Positions 18,479 to 28,207 are shown, numbered from the stretch's first letter. The stretch: 64,000 nt of DNA from Streptococcus mitis (GCF_009496155.1 NZ_WIJP01000001.1:1-64000); one strand, 5' to 3'. Notes: generated by a model from the letters alone, not told the origin. Numbers and translations are program-made.

Positions 18479-19039
18479 ATGTTGAAAAAATGGCAGTTAA
18501 AAGATGTTATCTTACTTGCTTTCTTGTCTATCTTTTTTGGTGGCGTTTTTGTGGGATCTGGCTATCTGTTTGATATCCTCACTCTGATTTTAGCCCCTCT
18601 TGGCTTGCAGGCCTTTGCCAATGAAATCCTCTTTGGTCTCTGGTGTATGGCTGCGCCCATTGCGGCCATCTTTGTTCCAAGAGTCGGAAGTGCAACGATT
18701 GGTGAAGTGCTAGCTGCGCTTGCTGAAGTCCTTTATGGTAGCCAATTCGGTCTAGGTGCCCTTTTGTCTGGCTTGATTCAAGGTTTGGGAAGTGAACTTG
18801 GTTTTATCGTAACCAAGAATCGCTATGAAAGTTGGCTCTCTCTAACTGCTAATAGTATTGGGATTACGCTTGTTAGCTTTGTCTATGAATACATTAAATT
18901 AGGATATTACGCCTTTTCACTGCCTTTTGTCCTTTCCTTGCTTGTGGTGCGTTTTATTTCCGTCTTTTTCTTCTGTACCATCTTGGTTCGTGCCATTGTC
19001 AAACTCTATCATCAGTTTGCAGCTGGGGGCAAGGCATAG
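18479..19039 (+). CDS. ykoE: YkoE, membrane component of a thiamine-precursor transporter
   Basis: The 186-residue integral membrane protein has about five or six transmembrane helices. The ATG at 18479 (MLKKWQLKDVILLAFLS) was chosen because AAAGGAG lies just upstream; the frame extends further but without signal. YkoE is the substrate-specific part of the YkoEDC ECF-like transporter, thought to take up hydroxymethylpyrimidine. The TPP riboswitch upstream and the ykoD start directly after its stop support this. Confidence 0.9.
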   Translation: MLKKWQLKDVILLAFLSIFFGGVFVGSGYLFDILTLILAPLGLQAFANEILFGLWCMAAPIAAIFVPRVGSATIGEVLAALAEVLYGSQFGLGALLSGLIQGLGSELGFIVTKNRYESWLSLTANSIGITLVSFVYEYIKLGYYAFSLPFVLSLLVVRFISVFFFCTILVRAIVKLYHQFAAGGKA

Positions 19040-20425
19040 ATGGGGCTGGAACTACGAGCAATTCAATCCCCAATCTTCTCTGAGCCGCTTGATTTTACTT
19101 TTCATGCGCAAGCCTTTACCTTGTTAGTTGGGAGCAGTGGGTCTGGAAAATCAAGCCTTTTTCAAATGATTGCCCAAGTTAGTTCTCTTCCCTATAGCGG
19201 TCAAGTCCTGATAGATGAGAGCGAGATCAGTCAGCTTTCTATCATCGAACGTGTCCAGACGGTTGGTATCCTCTTTCAAAATCCCAATCATCAATTTACC
19301 ATGGAGAACTTGTTTGAGGAGCTGGTTTTTACCTTGGAAAATATTGGGCATCCTGTTCAGGAAATTGATTCAAAAATAGCAGAGGTCGTCCAGCAATGTC
19401 GCTGCAAGGCGATTTTGCACCGTCCAATTCATCACTTATCAGGTGGGGAAAAGCAAAAGGCTGCTTTGGCTGTTCTCTTTGCTATGAATCCTAGGGTCTA
19501 TCTCTTGGATGAGCCCTTCGCTTCCATTGACCGCAAGAGCAGGATAGAGATCTTGGAGATTCTAAAAGAATTGGTCTCTAATGGGAAGACAGTTATTTTG
19601 TGCGACCATGATTTAACAGACTATGAAACCTATATCGACCATATGGTGGAGCTAAGAGATGGACAACTAAGGGAAGTGTTTCAAATCCCTACCTCTGAGA
19701 TGACACAGGTTGCTTCAAAGGAAGTTGCTTCTAGCTCAGAACTGTTCCATATGGATAGAACGACTTGTGAGCTGGATAAGCGTCCCCTCTTTTCAATTGC
19801 GGATTTTACAGTTTACCAAGGAATTTCCTGTATCTTGGGTGACAATGGTGTCGGGAAATCAACCCTCTTTCGCTCCATTCTTCACTTTCAAAAGTATAAG
19901 GGTCGTATTACTTGGAAGGGTTCGGTTCTAAAAAAGAAAAAGAGTTTGTATCGTGACCTGACGGGTGTTGTTCAGGAAGCTGAAAAACAGTTTATCCGAG
20001 CCAGTCTGCGAGAGGAACTTCAATTAGATGGAGCTGATTCTGAAAGAAATCAGCGAATTCTTCAAGCTTTGCGGTATTTTGATCTGGAGCAGGCACTCGA
20101 TAAGAGTCCTTATCAATTAAGTGGTGGTCAGCAAAAGATTCTTCAGCTCTTGACTATCTTGACTAGCAAGGCTTCTGTAATCTTGCTGGATGAACCTTTT
20201 GCAGGTTTGGATGATAGAGCTTGCCATTATTTTTGTCAGTGGATTCTGGAGGAGAGAAATCAAGGAAGAAGTTTTTTGATGATTACACATCGTTTAGATC
20301 CCTTAATCACTGTGGTTGATTATTGGATTGAGATGACTAGTCAGGGACTCAGTCATGTGAAAGCAGTGACAATTACCAAGCTACTTACATCTCAGAGTAG
20401 CAATACCCAAGGGGAGGTGAGATAG
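19040..20425 (+). CDS. ykoD: YkoD, tandem-ATPase subunit of the thiamine-precursor transporter
   Basis: The 461-residue protein fuses two ABC ATPase domains. The first has VGSSGSGKSS, HLSGGEKQKAALAVL and VYLLDEPFAS; the second has LGDNGVGKSTLF, LSGGQQKILQLL and VILLDEPFAG. This double-ATPase layout is that of ECF transporters of the YkoEDC type. It begins immediately after ykoE and is followed 1 nt later by ykoC. Confidence 0.93.
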   Translation: MGLELRAIQSPIFSEPLDFTFHAQAFTLLVGSSGSGKSSLFQMIAQVSSLPYSGQVLIDESEISQLSIIERVQTVGILFQNPNHQFTMENLFEELVFTLENIGHPVQEIDSKIAEVVQQCRCKAILHRPIHHLSGGEKQKAALAVLFAMNPRVYLLDEPFASIDRKSRIEILEILKELVSNGKTVILCDHDLTDYETYIDHMVELRDGQLREVFQIPTSEMTQVASKEVASSSELFHMDRTTCELDKRPLFSIADFTVYQGISCILGDNGVGKSTLFRSILHFQKYKGRITWKGSVLKKKKSLYRDLTGVVQEAEKQFIRASLREELQLDGADSERNQRILQALRYFDLEQALDKSPYQLSGGQQKILQLLTILTSKASVILLDEPFAGLDDRACHYFCQWILEERNQGRSFLMITHRLDPLITVVDYWIEMTSQGLSHVKAVTITKLLTSQSSNTQGEVR

Positions 20426-20426
20426 T

Positions 20427-21077
20427 ATGGTCAAAGTAGCAACCCAGACACCGATTATCAGTCTCTTCTTGCTGATTTTATCCTTGGAGACATCTTTCAT
20501 TCCTTCGATTGCTTTGAATCTTTCGGTAGTCGCATTTTGCATTCTCTTTATGCTCTATTACCGTCGATTTAAAGTATTGGCTTGGATGATTCTGCTCGCC
20601 ATTTTGCCATCTTTTGCCAACTACTGGGCAGTTCAGTTACACGGAGATGCTTCACAGGCAGTAATGCTTGGAACGAGAGCCTTTGTGACAGTTTGTATTG
20701 GTCTTGTCTTTGTTTCCTCTATTTCCCTAAAAGAGCTTCTCTTGTACTTGGCTCAAAAGGGATTATCACGGTCTTGGGCCTATGCCTTGATTGTGGTATT
20801 CAATTCCTTCCCTCTTATCCAGCAAGAAATCAAGTCTCTCAAGGAAGCTTGCTTATTACGCGGTCAAGAACTGCATTTTTGGTCGCCCTTGATTTACAGC
20901 AAGGTTCTGATGACAGTCTTTAGGTGGCGCCATCTTTACCTGAGAGCCCTGTCGGCGCATGGATATGACGAACATGCACAGGTGGAGAATCGCTATCGGA
21001 TCTTTTATATTTCTAAAAAAATAAAATTAATCTACCTGCTGTTCTTTTTATTACTTCAAACCAGTCTATTTTTATAA
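20427..21077 (+). CDS. ykoC: YkoC, ECF-type transmembrane coupling subunit
   Basis: The 216-residue membrane protein has about four or five helices and the EcfT-like coupling segment (SRSWAYALIVVFNSFPLIQQE, in outline SRSWAY and FPLIQQEIKSLKEA) that contacts the ATPases. With YkoE and YkoD it makes a complete TPP-controlled uptake system. Confidence 0.9.
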   Translation: MVKVATQTPIISLFLLILSLETSFIPSIALNLSVVAFCILFMLYYRRFKVLAWMILLAILPSFANYWAVQLHGDASQAVMLGTRAFVTVCIGLVFVSSISLKELLLYLAQKGLSRSWAYALIVVFNSFPLIQQEIKSLKEACLLRGQELHFWSPLIYSKVLMTVFRWRHLYLRALSAHGYDEHAQVENRYRIFYISKKIKLIYLLFFLLLQTSLFL

Positions 21078-21087
21078 AGGAGTTATT

Positions 21088-21780
21088 ATGGAATTTACAG
21101 ATATTGCTATGGAATTATCCAAGGAAGCTTGGCAAGCCTCCTTTCATCATCCCTTTATTTTACAGTTGCAAGAGGGGAATTTAGAACCTGATATTTTCCG
21201 CTATTACCTGATTCAAGATGCCTACTATCTGAAGGCCTTCTCAGAAATCTATCACCTCTTGGCTGATAAGACTTCGAATCAAGAGATGAAAAGACTCTTA
21301 AAACAAAATGCTCAGGGTCTAGTGGAGGGTGAGTTGTTTATCCGCCAACAATTTTTCAAGGAATTGGAAATCAGCGACCAGGAAATGGAGCAACATCCAA
21401 TCGCTCCAACCTGCTATCATTACATTTCTCACATTTATCGGCAATTTGCAGAGCCTAACTTAGCCATCGCTTTTGCAAGTTTGCTGCCTTGTCCTTGGTT
21501 ATACCATGATATAGGCAAATCCCTTAATCTTAAACCATCACCAAATCCTCTCTACCAACAATGGATTGAAACTTATATTACGGATGAGTTGGAGCAGCAG
21601 ATCAGAGAGGAAGAGGCTCTGGTCAATCAACTCTATCGAGAAAGTGATGAGACAGACAAGAAAAAAATGCTAGAGGCCTTTCACATCAGTGTTCATATGG
21701 AAGCCAAGTTTTGGGAAATGGCCTACCAACACCAGACATGGAAGAGCGATTTACAGTCTTTAGAAAAAGGAGAAGAATAG
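21088..21780 (+). CDS. tenA: thiaminase II/aminopyrimidine aminohydrolase TenA (Cys type)
   Basis: The 230-residue TenA_C protein keeps the active-site Cys in LLPCPWLYHDIG. TenA of this class hydrolyses aminopyrimidine from degraded thiamine to HMP. A clear AAAGGAG site lies before the ATG. It is the second TenA paralogue in the window, and differs from the one at 15811 at the catalytic Cys. Confidence 0.92.
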   Translation: MEFTDIAMELSKEAWQASFHHPFILQLQEGNLEPDIFRYYLIQDAYYLKAFSEIYHLLADKTSNQEMKRLLKQNAQGLVEGELFIRQQFFKELEISDQEMEQHPIAPTCYHYISHIYRQFAEPNLAIAFASLLPCPWLYHDIGKSLNLKPSPNPLYQQWIETYITDELEQQIREEEALVNQLYRESDETDKKKMLEAFHISVHMEAKFWEMAYQHQTWKSDLQSLEKGEE

Positions 21781-21784
21781 AAAC

Positions 21785-22309
21785 ATGAGAAAGCACCAAT
21801 TACAAGTTCACAAATTAACCATTTTATCCATGATGATTGCCCTTGATGTAGTCCTTACACCTATCTTTAGGATTGAGGGAATGGCACCGATGTCCAGTGT
21901 TGTCAATATTCTAGCAGGAATCATGATGGGGCCTGTTTATGCCTTGGCTATGGCTACAGTGACAGCCTTTATACGTATGACGACTCAAGGGATTCCGCCT
22001 TTAGCTCTCACAGGAGCGACTTTTGGAGCCCTTCTAGCAGGTCTCTTTTATAAGTATGGTCGAAAATTTTACTTTTCTGCCTTGGGAGAAATTTTGGGAA
22101 CAGGTATTATTGGTTCAATTGTTTCCTATCCTGTTATGGTACTCTTTACAGGATCAGCCGCTAAGCTTAGCTGGTTTATCTACACTCCTCGATTTTTCGG
22201 AGCAACCTTGATTGGTACAGCGATTTCCTTTATTGCCTTTCGATTTTTAATCAAGCAGGAATTCTTTAAAAAAGTGCAGGGATATTTCTTTGCTGAAAGG
22301 ATAGACTGA
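21785..22309 (+). CDS. thiW: ThiW, predicted thiazole uptake protein
   Basis: The 174-residue membrane protein has about five helices and the ECF S-component-like start [28 protein letters not shown] (in outline [13 protein letters not shown], then EGMAPMSSV). ThiW is predicted from genomic context to import hydroxyethylthiazole; the following thiM would phosphorylate it. The start of thiM overlaps its stop codon (TGATG). Confidence 0.9.
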   Translation: MRKHQLQVHKLTILSMMIALDVVLTPIFRIEGMAPMSSVVNILAGIMMGPVYALAMATVTAFIRMTTQGIPPLALTGATFGALLAGLFYKYGRKFYFSALGEILGTGIIGSIVSYPVMVLFTGSAAKLSWFIYTPRFFGATLIGTAISFIAFRFLIKQEFFKKVQGYFFAERID

Positions 22310-23112
22310 TGCAGGAATTATCAAATCCTTTTCCTCTGGAAACGACTTCCCTCATTCACTGTATTACCAATGAGATTTCTTGTGAGCTGCTGGCAAATGG
22401 GATTTTGGCTCTGGGATGTAAACCTGTTATGGCAGATGATCCCCGTGAGGTTCTTGATTTTACTAAGCAAAGCAAGGCACTCTTCATCAATTTGGGGCAT
22501 TTGTCAGCTGAGAAGGAAAAAGCAATCCGTATGGCAGCTTCTTATGCAGCTCAAGCTTGTCTCCCAATGGTAGTAGATGCGGTTGGCGTAGCGGCTTCAT
22601 CCATTCGTAAGAGCTTAGTTAAAGACCTTTTAGACTATAGACCTACGGTCCTTAAAGGAAACATGTCGGAAATTCGAAGTCTTGTTGGCTTAAAACATCA
22701 CAGTGTTGGGGTCGATGCCAGTGCTAAAGACCAAGAAATTGAGGATTTACTTCAAGTCTTGAAAGACTGGTGTCAGACCTATCCAGGTATGTCATTCTTA
22801 GTTACTGGCCCCAAGGACCTCATCGTTTCGGAGAATCAGGTTGCTGTATTGGAGAATGGCTGTGCAGAATTAGACTGGATAACAGGGACAGGAGATTTGG
22901 TTGGAGCTTTAACAGCCGTTTTTCTCAGTCAAGGAAAGACTGCCTTTGAAGCATCTTGTCTCGCAGTCTCTTATCTCAATATCGCTGCTGAGAGAATAGT
23001 TGTTCAAGGAATGGGATTGGAAGATTTTCGTTACCAAGTACTCAATCAGCTTTCGCTCCTAAAAAAAGGCGAAAATTGGCTAGATGCTATCAAAGGAGAT
23101 GTTTATGAATAG
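22309..23112 (+). CDS. thiM: hydroxyethylthiazole kinase, copy 2 (GTGD loop)
   Basis: The 267-residue paralogue of thiM has [30 protein letters not shown] and LKGNMSEI in the usual places. The catalytic loop reads [13 protein letters not shown]: Asp stands where ThiM usually has Cys (copy 1 reads GTGC). Asp is the catalytic base in the wider ribokinase family, so activity is expected. Sequence and base composition differ strongly from copy 1. Confidence 0.92.
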   Translation: MQELSNPFPLETTSLIHCITNEISCELLANGILALGCKPVMADDPREVLDFTKQSKALFINLGHLSAEKEKAIRMAASYAAQACLPMVVDAVGVAASSIRKSLVKDLLDYRPTVLKGNMSEIRSLVGLKHHSVGVDASAKDQEIEDLLQVLKDWCQTYPGMSFLVTGPKDLIVSENQVAVLENGCAELDWITGTGDLVGALTAVFLSQGKTAFEASCLAVSYLNIAAERIVVQGMGLEDFRYQVLNQLSLLKKGENWLDAIKGDVYE

Positions 23113-23737
23113 AAAATCACTTAGACTCTATCTAGTAACCAATCGTTACCAAGATTCCTTGGAAAGTTTTCTTGAAAAGGTTGAGACAGCCTGCCGTTCA
23201 GGAGTTACCATAGTCCAATTACGAGAAAAAAATCTCACCACCAATCAATACTATCAACTGGCAAAACAAGTCAAGGAAATAACAGATGCCTATCAGGTAC
23301 CCTTGATCATCGATGATCGTTTGGATGTCTGTCTTGCAGTTGATGCTGCAGGTCTGCATATCGGAGACGATGAACTACCAGTTTCGGTTGCCCGCCAAGT
23401 CTTGGGACCTGACAAAATACTCGGTGTCACAGCTAAAACGGTAAAAAGAGCCCTCGAGGCAGAAGGAGGGGGTGCAGATTACTTGGGTACAGGAGCCATT
23501 TTCCCAACCACAACCAAGGAAAATGCGCCTATCACCCTGATTTCAACCTTGAAAACAATTTGCCAAAGGGTCGCCATTCCAGTAGTTGCTATTGGAGGCT
23601 TGACTTCAGAGAACATTGAACAGCTTATTGGCACGGGCATAGCTGGAGTAGCTGTAGTGCGTGATTTGATGCAGGCAGAAGATATAGAGGCAAAAACACA
23701 AGCCTTTTTGACAAAGTTGGATGACATTATTTTCTAA
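23105..23737 (+). CDS. thiE: thiamine-phosphate synthase, copy 2
   Basis: The 210-residue enzyme carries [35 protein letters not shown] (in outline IDDRLDV and [10 protein letters not shown]), [15 protein letters not shown] and [10 protein letters not shown]. The ATG at 23105 was preferred over in-frame ATGs at 23084 and 23099 because an AAAGGAG site lies 7 nt before it; it overlaps the end of thiM by 8 nt. It closes the second operon. Confidence 0.93.
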   Translation: MNRKSLRLYLVTNRYQDSLESFLEKVETACRSGVTIVQLREKNLTTNQYYQLAKQVKEITDAYQVPLIIDDRLDVCLAVDAAGLHIGDDELPVSVARQVLGPDKILGVTAKTVKRALEAEGGGADYLGTGAIFPTTTKENAPITLISTLKTICQRVAIPVVAIGGLTSENIEQLIGTGIAGVAVVRDLMQAEDIEAKTQAFLTKLDDIIF

Positions 23738-23742
23738 TTAAT

Positions 23743-23843
23743 GCACAATGAGAATCAAAGAGCAAACTAGGAAGCTAGTCGCAGGTTGCGCAAAGCATAG
23801 TATTGAGATTGCAGATAAAGCTGACCTAGTTTGAAGAAGTATA
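23743..23843 (-). repeat. BOX-like extragenic repeat, copy 2
   Basis: Read on the minus strand it runs from ATACTTCTTCAAACTAGG to GCTCTTTGATTCTCATTG. It lies between thiE copy 2 and the terminator, and is more diverged than the copies at 28.1 and 45.2 kb. Confidence 0.75.
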
Positions 23844-23887
23844 AAAACTCTCTAATTCCCTTAAAGTGGGAACTAGAGAGTTTTTTT
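23844..23887. terminator. bidirectional terminator between thiE and thiD
   Basis: AAACTCTCTAATTCCC pairs with GGGAACTAGAGAGTTT around TTAAAGT, with A and T tracts on either side. Confidence 0.9.
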
Positions 23888-24677
23888 AATCTTTAAAACT
23901 TGTATGGTTGACTGGACCAGAACCATGACCGAGTTGAGGGGCATCTTGAATGGCTTTTGTGATAAAGGCCTTGGCCTTATCAACTGCCTGATAAAGGGTT
24001 TTACCCTTGGCTAGTTCAGCCGTAATCACAGCAGCAAAGGTACATCCAGTACCATGTGTATGACAGGTTTGAATTCGTGGACTTTCCCAGACAAATTGCT
24101 CATCCTTAGTAAAAAGGAAATCTTTAGCACCACCTTCGAGATGGCCACCTTTGATGACCACAGACTGAGGACCAAATTCTTTTAAAATCAGGCGACCAGC
24201 ACGTTGCATGTCTTCGGGGTTATTGATTGAAAAACCAACAATTTCTTCTGCTTCAGGAAGATTCGGTGTGATAATACTTGCAAAGGGAAGCAGGTTTGTT
24301 TTTAGGTAGGTTCTGGCACTGGTATCAATCAGGGTGTCACCACTCGTAGCGACCATAACAGGGTCAAGGACATAGGGACAATCCAGGTTTTTAAGATAGG
24401 GCTGGATGATTTCCATAATTTCAGTAGTTGCCAACATGCCAGTTTTTACAGCCTGAGGCTTGATATCTGAAAAGACACTCTCCAATTGGGCTTTCAACAT
24501 TTGAGGAGAAACGTGCTCGATCAATTGAACGCCTCTGGTATTTTGAGCGACAAGGCTGGTCACAACGGCCATTCCATAGACATCTCTAGCTTGGAATGAT
24601 TTCAAATCAGCCATAATGCCAGCACCACCACTAGGGTCAGTTCCTGCAATGGTCAAAGCAACGGGTAAATAAGTCAT
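23886..24677 (-). CDS. thiD: hydroxymethylpyrimidine/phosphomethylpyrimidine kinase
   Basis: The 263-residue ribokinase-family enzyme phosphorylates HMP and HMP-P. Motifs are LTIAGTDPSGGAGIMADLK (N-terminal ATP/substrate loop), VLDPVMVATSG, VIKGGH and the anion hole/catalytic GTGCTFAAVI. It supplies HMP-PP for both ThiE copies, and has its own TPP riboswitch on the minus strand. Confidence 0.95.
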   Translation of the reverse strand: MTYLPVALTIAGTDPSGGAGIMADLKSFQARDVYGMAVVTSLVAQNTRGVQLIEHVSPQMLKAQLESVFSDIKPQAVKTGMLATTEIMEIIQPYLKNLDCPYVLDPVMVATSGDTLIDTSARTYLKTNLLPFASIITPNLPEAEEIVGFSINNPEDMQRAGRLILKEFGPQSVVIKGGHLEGGAKDFLFTKDEQFVWESPRIQTCHTHGTGCTFAAVITAELAKGKTLYQAVDKAKAFITKAIQDAPQLGHGSGPVNHTSFKD

Positions 24678-24772
24678 CTAAAACCTCCCAACCAACTGAA
24701 GTTTGTATTCTTAAGAACAAGCTGGCCAGTTTTAGAAAGGCAATAGAAGACTGCTAGTCCCCATTATCATTT

Positions 24773-24854
24773 CCACTTCCATCAGCTAGCATTACCTAGA
24801 TTGAGTCAAAGGGTCTAACAGTCGTTAATCTCAGCTTTACGCACCCCTAGTGGT
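24773..24854 (-). ncRNA. TPP riboswitch (THI element) of thiD
   Basis: On the minus strand the order is CCACTAGGGGTGC, GCTGAGATT, GACCCTTTGACTCAATC, TAGGTAATGCTAGC and GGAAGTGG, closing the outer stem CCACT/AGTGG. It is a different lineage from the two copies upstream of the tenA and ykoE operons. No T-rich terminator follows before thiD, so control may act on translation. Confidence 0.9.
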
Positions 24855-24871
24855 TGTTTTCTTTTTTCTTT

Positions 24872-24880
24872 AGTATAGCA
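24872..24880 (-). promoter_or_regulatory. extended -10 promoter of thiD
   Basis: TGC-TATACT on the minus strand, 18 nt upstream of the riboswitch. Confidence 0.6.
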
Positions 24881-24971
24881 TATTTTTATAGTTTATATAG
24901 TAAGATTTGATTGAAAATCCTTTATCATAGGGTTAAAATTCTATTTTTCAAAGAAAAGATTAATTTCATAG

Positions 24972-25023
24972 TTGACAAATGTAGATTTTAAGAGTATACT
25001 ATTAATTGTAATTGACAAATGTA
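24972..25023 (+). promoter_or_regulatory. copper-operon promoter with two CopY operators
   Basis: The promoter is TTGACA (24972-24977), 17 bp, TATACT (24995-25000). Two identical cop boxes GACAAATGTA lie at 24974-24983, overlapping the -35 box, and at 25014-25023, in the leader. The family consensus is KACANNTGTA. Confidence 0.92.
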
Positions 25024-25041
25024 AATTTTGGAGGTGTGATG

Positions 25042-25437
25042 ATGCAGATTTCAGATGCAGAATGGCAGGTCATGAAGATTATTTGGATGCAAGGAGAGCA
25101 GACTAGTACGGATTTGATCAGGGTTCTGGCGGAGCGGTTCGACTGGTCCAAGTCGACCATTCAAACTCTTTTGGCTCGTTTGGTTGAGAAAGAGTGTTTG
25201 ACTCGGAAAAAAGAAGGTAAGTCTTTTGTTTATTCAGCCCTTTTAACTTTGGACCAAAGTCGGGATTTACTTGTCCAAGATATCAAGGACAAGGTTTGTT
25301 CTCGTAGGATTAAGAACTTGTTGGCTGATTTGATTGCTGAATGTGATTTTACTCAGGCTGACTTGGAAGACTTGGAAGCTGTGATTTCAGAGAAGAAATC
25401 AAGCGCTGTAACAGAAGTAAGATGTAATTGTATGTAA
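25042..25437 (+). CDS. copY: copper-responsive repressor CopY with a shortened C-terminus
   Basis: The BlaI/CopY-family winged-helix protein begins MQISDAEWQVMKIIWMQG at the second of two adjacent ATGs, spaced best from the GGAGG site (131 residues; the ATG at 25039 would add one). The wing and recognition helix (STIQTLLARLVEKECLTRKK) are intact. CopY usually ends in CxCx4CxC, where Cu(I) displaces Zn; this one ends RCNCM and stops, so only the first CxC remains. It represses itself, cupA and copA through the two cop boxes. Confidence 0.92.
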   Translation: MQISDAEWQVMKIIWMQGEQTSTDLIRVLAERFDWSKSTIQTLLARLVEKECLTRKKEGKSFVYSALLTLDQSRDLLVQDIKDKVCSRRIKNLLADLIAECDFTQADLEDLEAVISEKKSSAVTEVRCNCM

Positions 25438-25447
25438 AGGAGACGTC

Positions 25448-25819
25448 ATGTTAAATAGTATTGTAACCATTGTTTGTATTGCCCTTATCTCGTTTATCTT
25501 ATTTTGGTTTTTCAAAAAGCCTGAAAAATCTGGACAAAAGGCCCAGCAAAAAAAGGGCTACCAAGAAATTCGAGTGGATGTCATGGGGGGCTATACGCCT
25601 GAGTTGATTATCCTCAAGAAATCAGTGCCAGCCCGCATTGTCTTTGACCGCAAGGATCCTTCACCATGTTTGGACCAAATTGTTTTTCCAGATTTTGGTG
25701 TACATGCGGACCTGCCAATGGGGGAAGAGTATGTAGTGGAAATCACGCCTGAGCAGGCTGGAGAGTATGGTTTCTCTTGTGGCATGAATATGATGCACGG
25801 TAAGATGATTGTAGAATAG
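25448..25819 (+). CDS. cupA: membrane-anchored copper chaperone CupA
   Basis: The 123-residue protein has one N-terminal transmembrane helix (about residues 4-21), a Lys/Gln-rich linker and a cupredoxin-like domain. The metal-site region near the end is GFSCGMNMMHGKMIVE, giving a Cys and several Met ligands. CupA binds Cu(I) and hands it to CopA. A similar cupredoxin domain is repeated at the start of the copA product next door. Confidence 0.93.
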   Translation: MLNSIVTIVCIALISFILFWFFKKPEKSGQKAQQKKGYQEIRVDVMGGYTPELIILKKSVPARIVFDRKDPSPCLDQIVFPDFGVHADLPMGEEYVVEITPEQAGEYGFSCGMNMMHGKMIVE

Positions 25820-25828
25820 GAGAATGAT

Positions 25829-28072
25829 ATGACTGAAATTGTAAAAGCAAGTCTTGAAAATGGTGTTCAAAAAATCCGTATCACGGCAGACAAAGGCTAC
25901 CATCCAGCCCATATTCAACTGCAAAAAGGAGTTCCTGCTGAGATTACCTTTCATCGAGCAACTCCTTCAAATTGTTATAAGGAAATTCTTTTTGAAGAAG
26001 AAGGCATCTTAGAACCAATCGGCGTAGATGAGGAGAAAGTCATTCGTTTTACACCTCAAGAATTAGGTCAACATAAATTTTCTTGTGGCATGAAGATGCA
26101 AAAGGGAAGTTATACAGTTGTTAAGAAGACTCGAAAATCTCTATCCCTCTTGCAACGTTTTTGGATTACTAGTATCTTTACTGTACCTCTTGTGATTCTC
26201 ATGATTGGGATGTTGATAGGAGGATTTAGTCACCAAATCATGCGTTGGGGCACCTTTCTAGCCACAACTCCGATTATGATAGTAGCAGGTGGGCCTTATA
26301 TCCAGAGTGCTTGGGCCAGCTTTAAAAAGCACAATGCCAACATGGATACCTTGGTTGCGCTGGGAACCCTAGTGGCTTATTTCTATAGCCTAGTTGCCCT
26401 CTTCGCTGGTCTCCCCGTTTACTTTGAAAGTGCTGCATTTATCTTCTTCTTCGTTCTTATGGGAGCTGTTTTTGAGGAGAAAATGCGAAAAAATACTTCC
26501 CAAGCTGTGGAGAAATTACTAGACTTGCAGGCTAAAACAGCAGAAGTCTTGCGTGAGGATAACTATGTTCAAGTTCCCTTGGAGCAAGTCAAGGTAGGCG
26601 ACCTGATTCGAGTGCGTCCAGGTGAAAAGATTGCTGTTGATGGTGTCGTAGTAGAAGGTATCTCTAGTATTGATGAGTCTATGGTGACAGGTGAGAGTCT
26701 GCCTGTGGACAAGACAGTTGGAGATACCGTCATTGGTTCAACCATCAATAATAGTGGAACACTTGTTTTTAGAGCAGAAAAAGTTGGTTCAGAGACTGTT
26801 TTGGCTCAGATTGTGGATTTTGTGAAGAAAGCTCAAACCAGCCGTGCTCCGATTCAGGACTTGACGGATAAAATTTCAGGGATTTTTGTCCCAGCAGTTG
26901 TCATTTTAGGGATTGTGACCTTTTGGGTTTGGTTCGTCTTGCTCAGGGATAGTGTAGTTGTGCTTGGAGCGAGCTTTGTGTCTTCGCTTCTCTATGGAGT
27001 AGCAGTTCTGATTATTGCCTGCCCTTGTGCATTGGGACTTGCAACACCGACAGCCCTTATGGTGGGGACAGGTCGCAGTGCCAAGATGGGAGTTCTCCTC
27101 AAAAATGGAACGGTTCTACAGGAAATCCAGAAAGTTCAAACTATCGTCTTTGATAAGACAGGAACTTTGACGGAAGGGAAACCTGTGGTCACAGATATCA
27201 TTGGCGACGAAGTAGAAGTGCTTGGATTGGCAGCTTCCTTGGAAGAAGCTTCTCAACACCCACTGGCTGAAGCTGTTGTGAAACGAGCGAGTGAAGCTGG
27301 ACTTGAATTTCACACTGTTGAAAATTTTCAAGCCTTGCACGGAAAAGGTGTCTCAGGACAAATCAATGGAAAACAAGTTTTGCTTGGAAATGCTAAAATG
27401 CTGGATGGCATGGATATTTCTAGCATTTATCAGGAAAAACTAGAAGAACTGGAAAAAGAAGCTAAGACAGTTGTGTTCTTGGCTGTTGAGAATGAAATCA
27501 AAGGCTTGCTTGCTTTGCAAGATATTCCCAAGGAAAATGCCAAGCTTGTCATCAGTCAGTTGAAAAAACGAGGTCTTAAAACAGTCATGCTGACAGGAGA
27601 CAATGCAGGTGTGGCGCGTGCTATTGCAGATCAAATCGGAATCGAAGAGGTCATTGCAGGTGTCTTGCCAGAAGAAAAAGCCCATGAAATCCATAAACTA
27701 CAAGCGACTGGAAAAGTAGCCTTTGTTGGTGATGGTATCAATGACGCTCCTGCCCTCAGTGTAGCAGATGTGGGGATTGCTATGGGAGCTGGAACAGATA
27801 TCGCCATCGAGTCAGCAGATTTGGTGTTGACAACCAATAATCTTTTAGGAGTGGTTCGTGCTTTTGACATGAGTAAGAAAACCTTTAATCGAATTCTGCT
27901 CAATCTTTTCTGGGCCTTTATCTACAATGTCGCAGGAATTCCGATTGCAGCAGGAGTCTTTTCAGGTGTTGGACTGACCCTTAATCCAGAGCTAGCAGGT
28001 TTAGCTATGGCCTTTAGTTCTGTATCTGTGCTGACCAGTTCCCTTCTGCTAAACGTTACTAAAATAGATTAA
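25829..28072 (+). CDS. copA: copper-exporting P1B-type ATPase CopA
   Basis: The 747-residue ATPase has an N-terminal CupA-like cupredoxin domain (residues 1-95, [12 protein letters not shown]) instead of the usual CxxC heavy-metal domain. Eight transmembrane helices follow with the CPC metal site at C398-P399-C400, the actuator TGES, phosphorylation site DKTGTLTEG (D442), HP motif in QHPLAEAV and GDGINDAP. It pumps Cu(I) out using ATP and ends the copY-cupA-copA operon. Confidence 0.96.
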   Translation: MTEIVKASLENGVQKIRITADKGYHPAHIQLQKGVPAEITFHRATPSNCYKEILFEEEGILEPIGVDEEKVIRFTPQELGQHKFSCGMKMQKGSYTVVKKTRKSLSLLQRFWITSIFTVPLVILMIGMLIGGFSHQIMRWGTFLATTPIMIVAGGPYIQSAWASFKKHNANMDTLVALGTLVAYFYSLVALFAGLPVYFESAAFIFFFVLMGAVFEEKMRKNTSQAVEKLLDLQAKTAEVLREDNYVQVPLEQVKVGDLIRVRPGEKIAVDGVVVEGISSIDESMVTGESLPVDKTVGDTVIGSTINNSGTLVFRAEKVGSETVLAQIVDFVKKAQTSRAPIQDLTDKISGIFVPAVVILGIVTFWVWFVLLRDSVVVLGASFVSSLLYGVAVLIIACPCALGLATPTALMVGTGRSAKMGVLLKNGTVLQEIQKVQTIVFDKTGTLTEGKPVVTDIIGDEVEVLGLAASLEEASQHPLAEAVVKRASEAGLEFHTVENFQALHGKGVSGQINGKQVLLGNAKMLDGMDISSIYQEKLEELEKEAKTVVFLAVENEIKGLLALQDIPKENAKLVISQLKKRGLKTVMLTGDNAGVARAIADQIGIEEVIAGVLPEEKAHEIHKLQATGKVAFVGDGINDAPALSVADVGIAMGAGTDIAIESADLVLTTNNLLGVVRAFDMSKKTFNRILLNLFWAFIYNVAGIPIAAGVFSGVGLTLNPELAGLAMAFSSVSVLTSSLLLNVTKID

Positions 28073-28093
28073 AAGCGGGCTTGCTCGCTTTTT
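28071..28093 (+). terminator. copper operon terminator
   Basis: AAAGCG and CGCTTT close a small hairpin around GGCTTGCT, followed by TTTTT. It overlaps the copA stop codon. Confidence 0.75.
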
Positions 28094-28207
28094 ATACTTT
28101 TCGAAAATTTCTTCAAACCACATCAACTTTATCTGCAACCTCAAAGCTGTGCTTTGAGCAACCTGCGGCTAGTTTCCTAGTTTGCTCTTTAATTTTCATT
28201 GAGTATT
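28094..28207 (+). repeat. BOX-like extragenic repeat, copy 3 (full length)
   Basis: It runs from ATACTTTTCGAAAATTTC to TTTTCATTGAGTAT, with the internal AACCTGCGGCTAG and TTTCCTAGTTTGCTC segments. Both family ends are present, so this copy appears complete. Confidence 0.82.
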
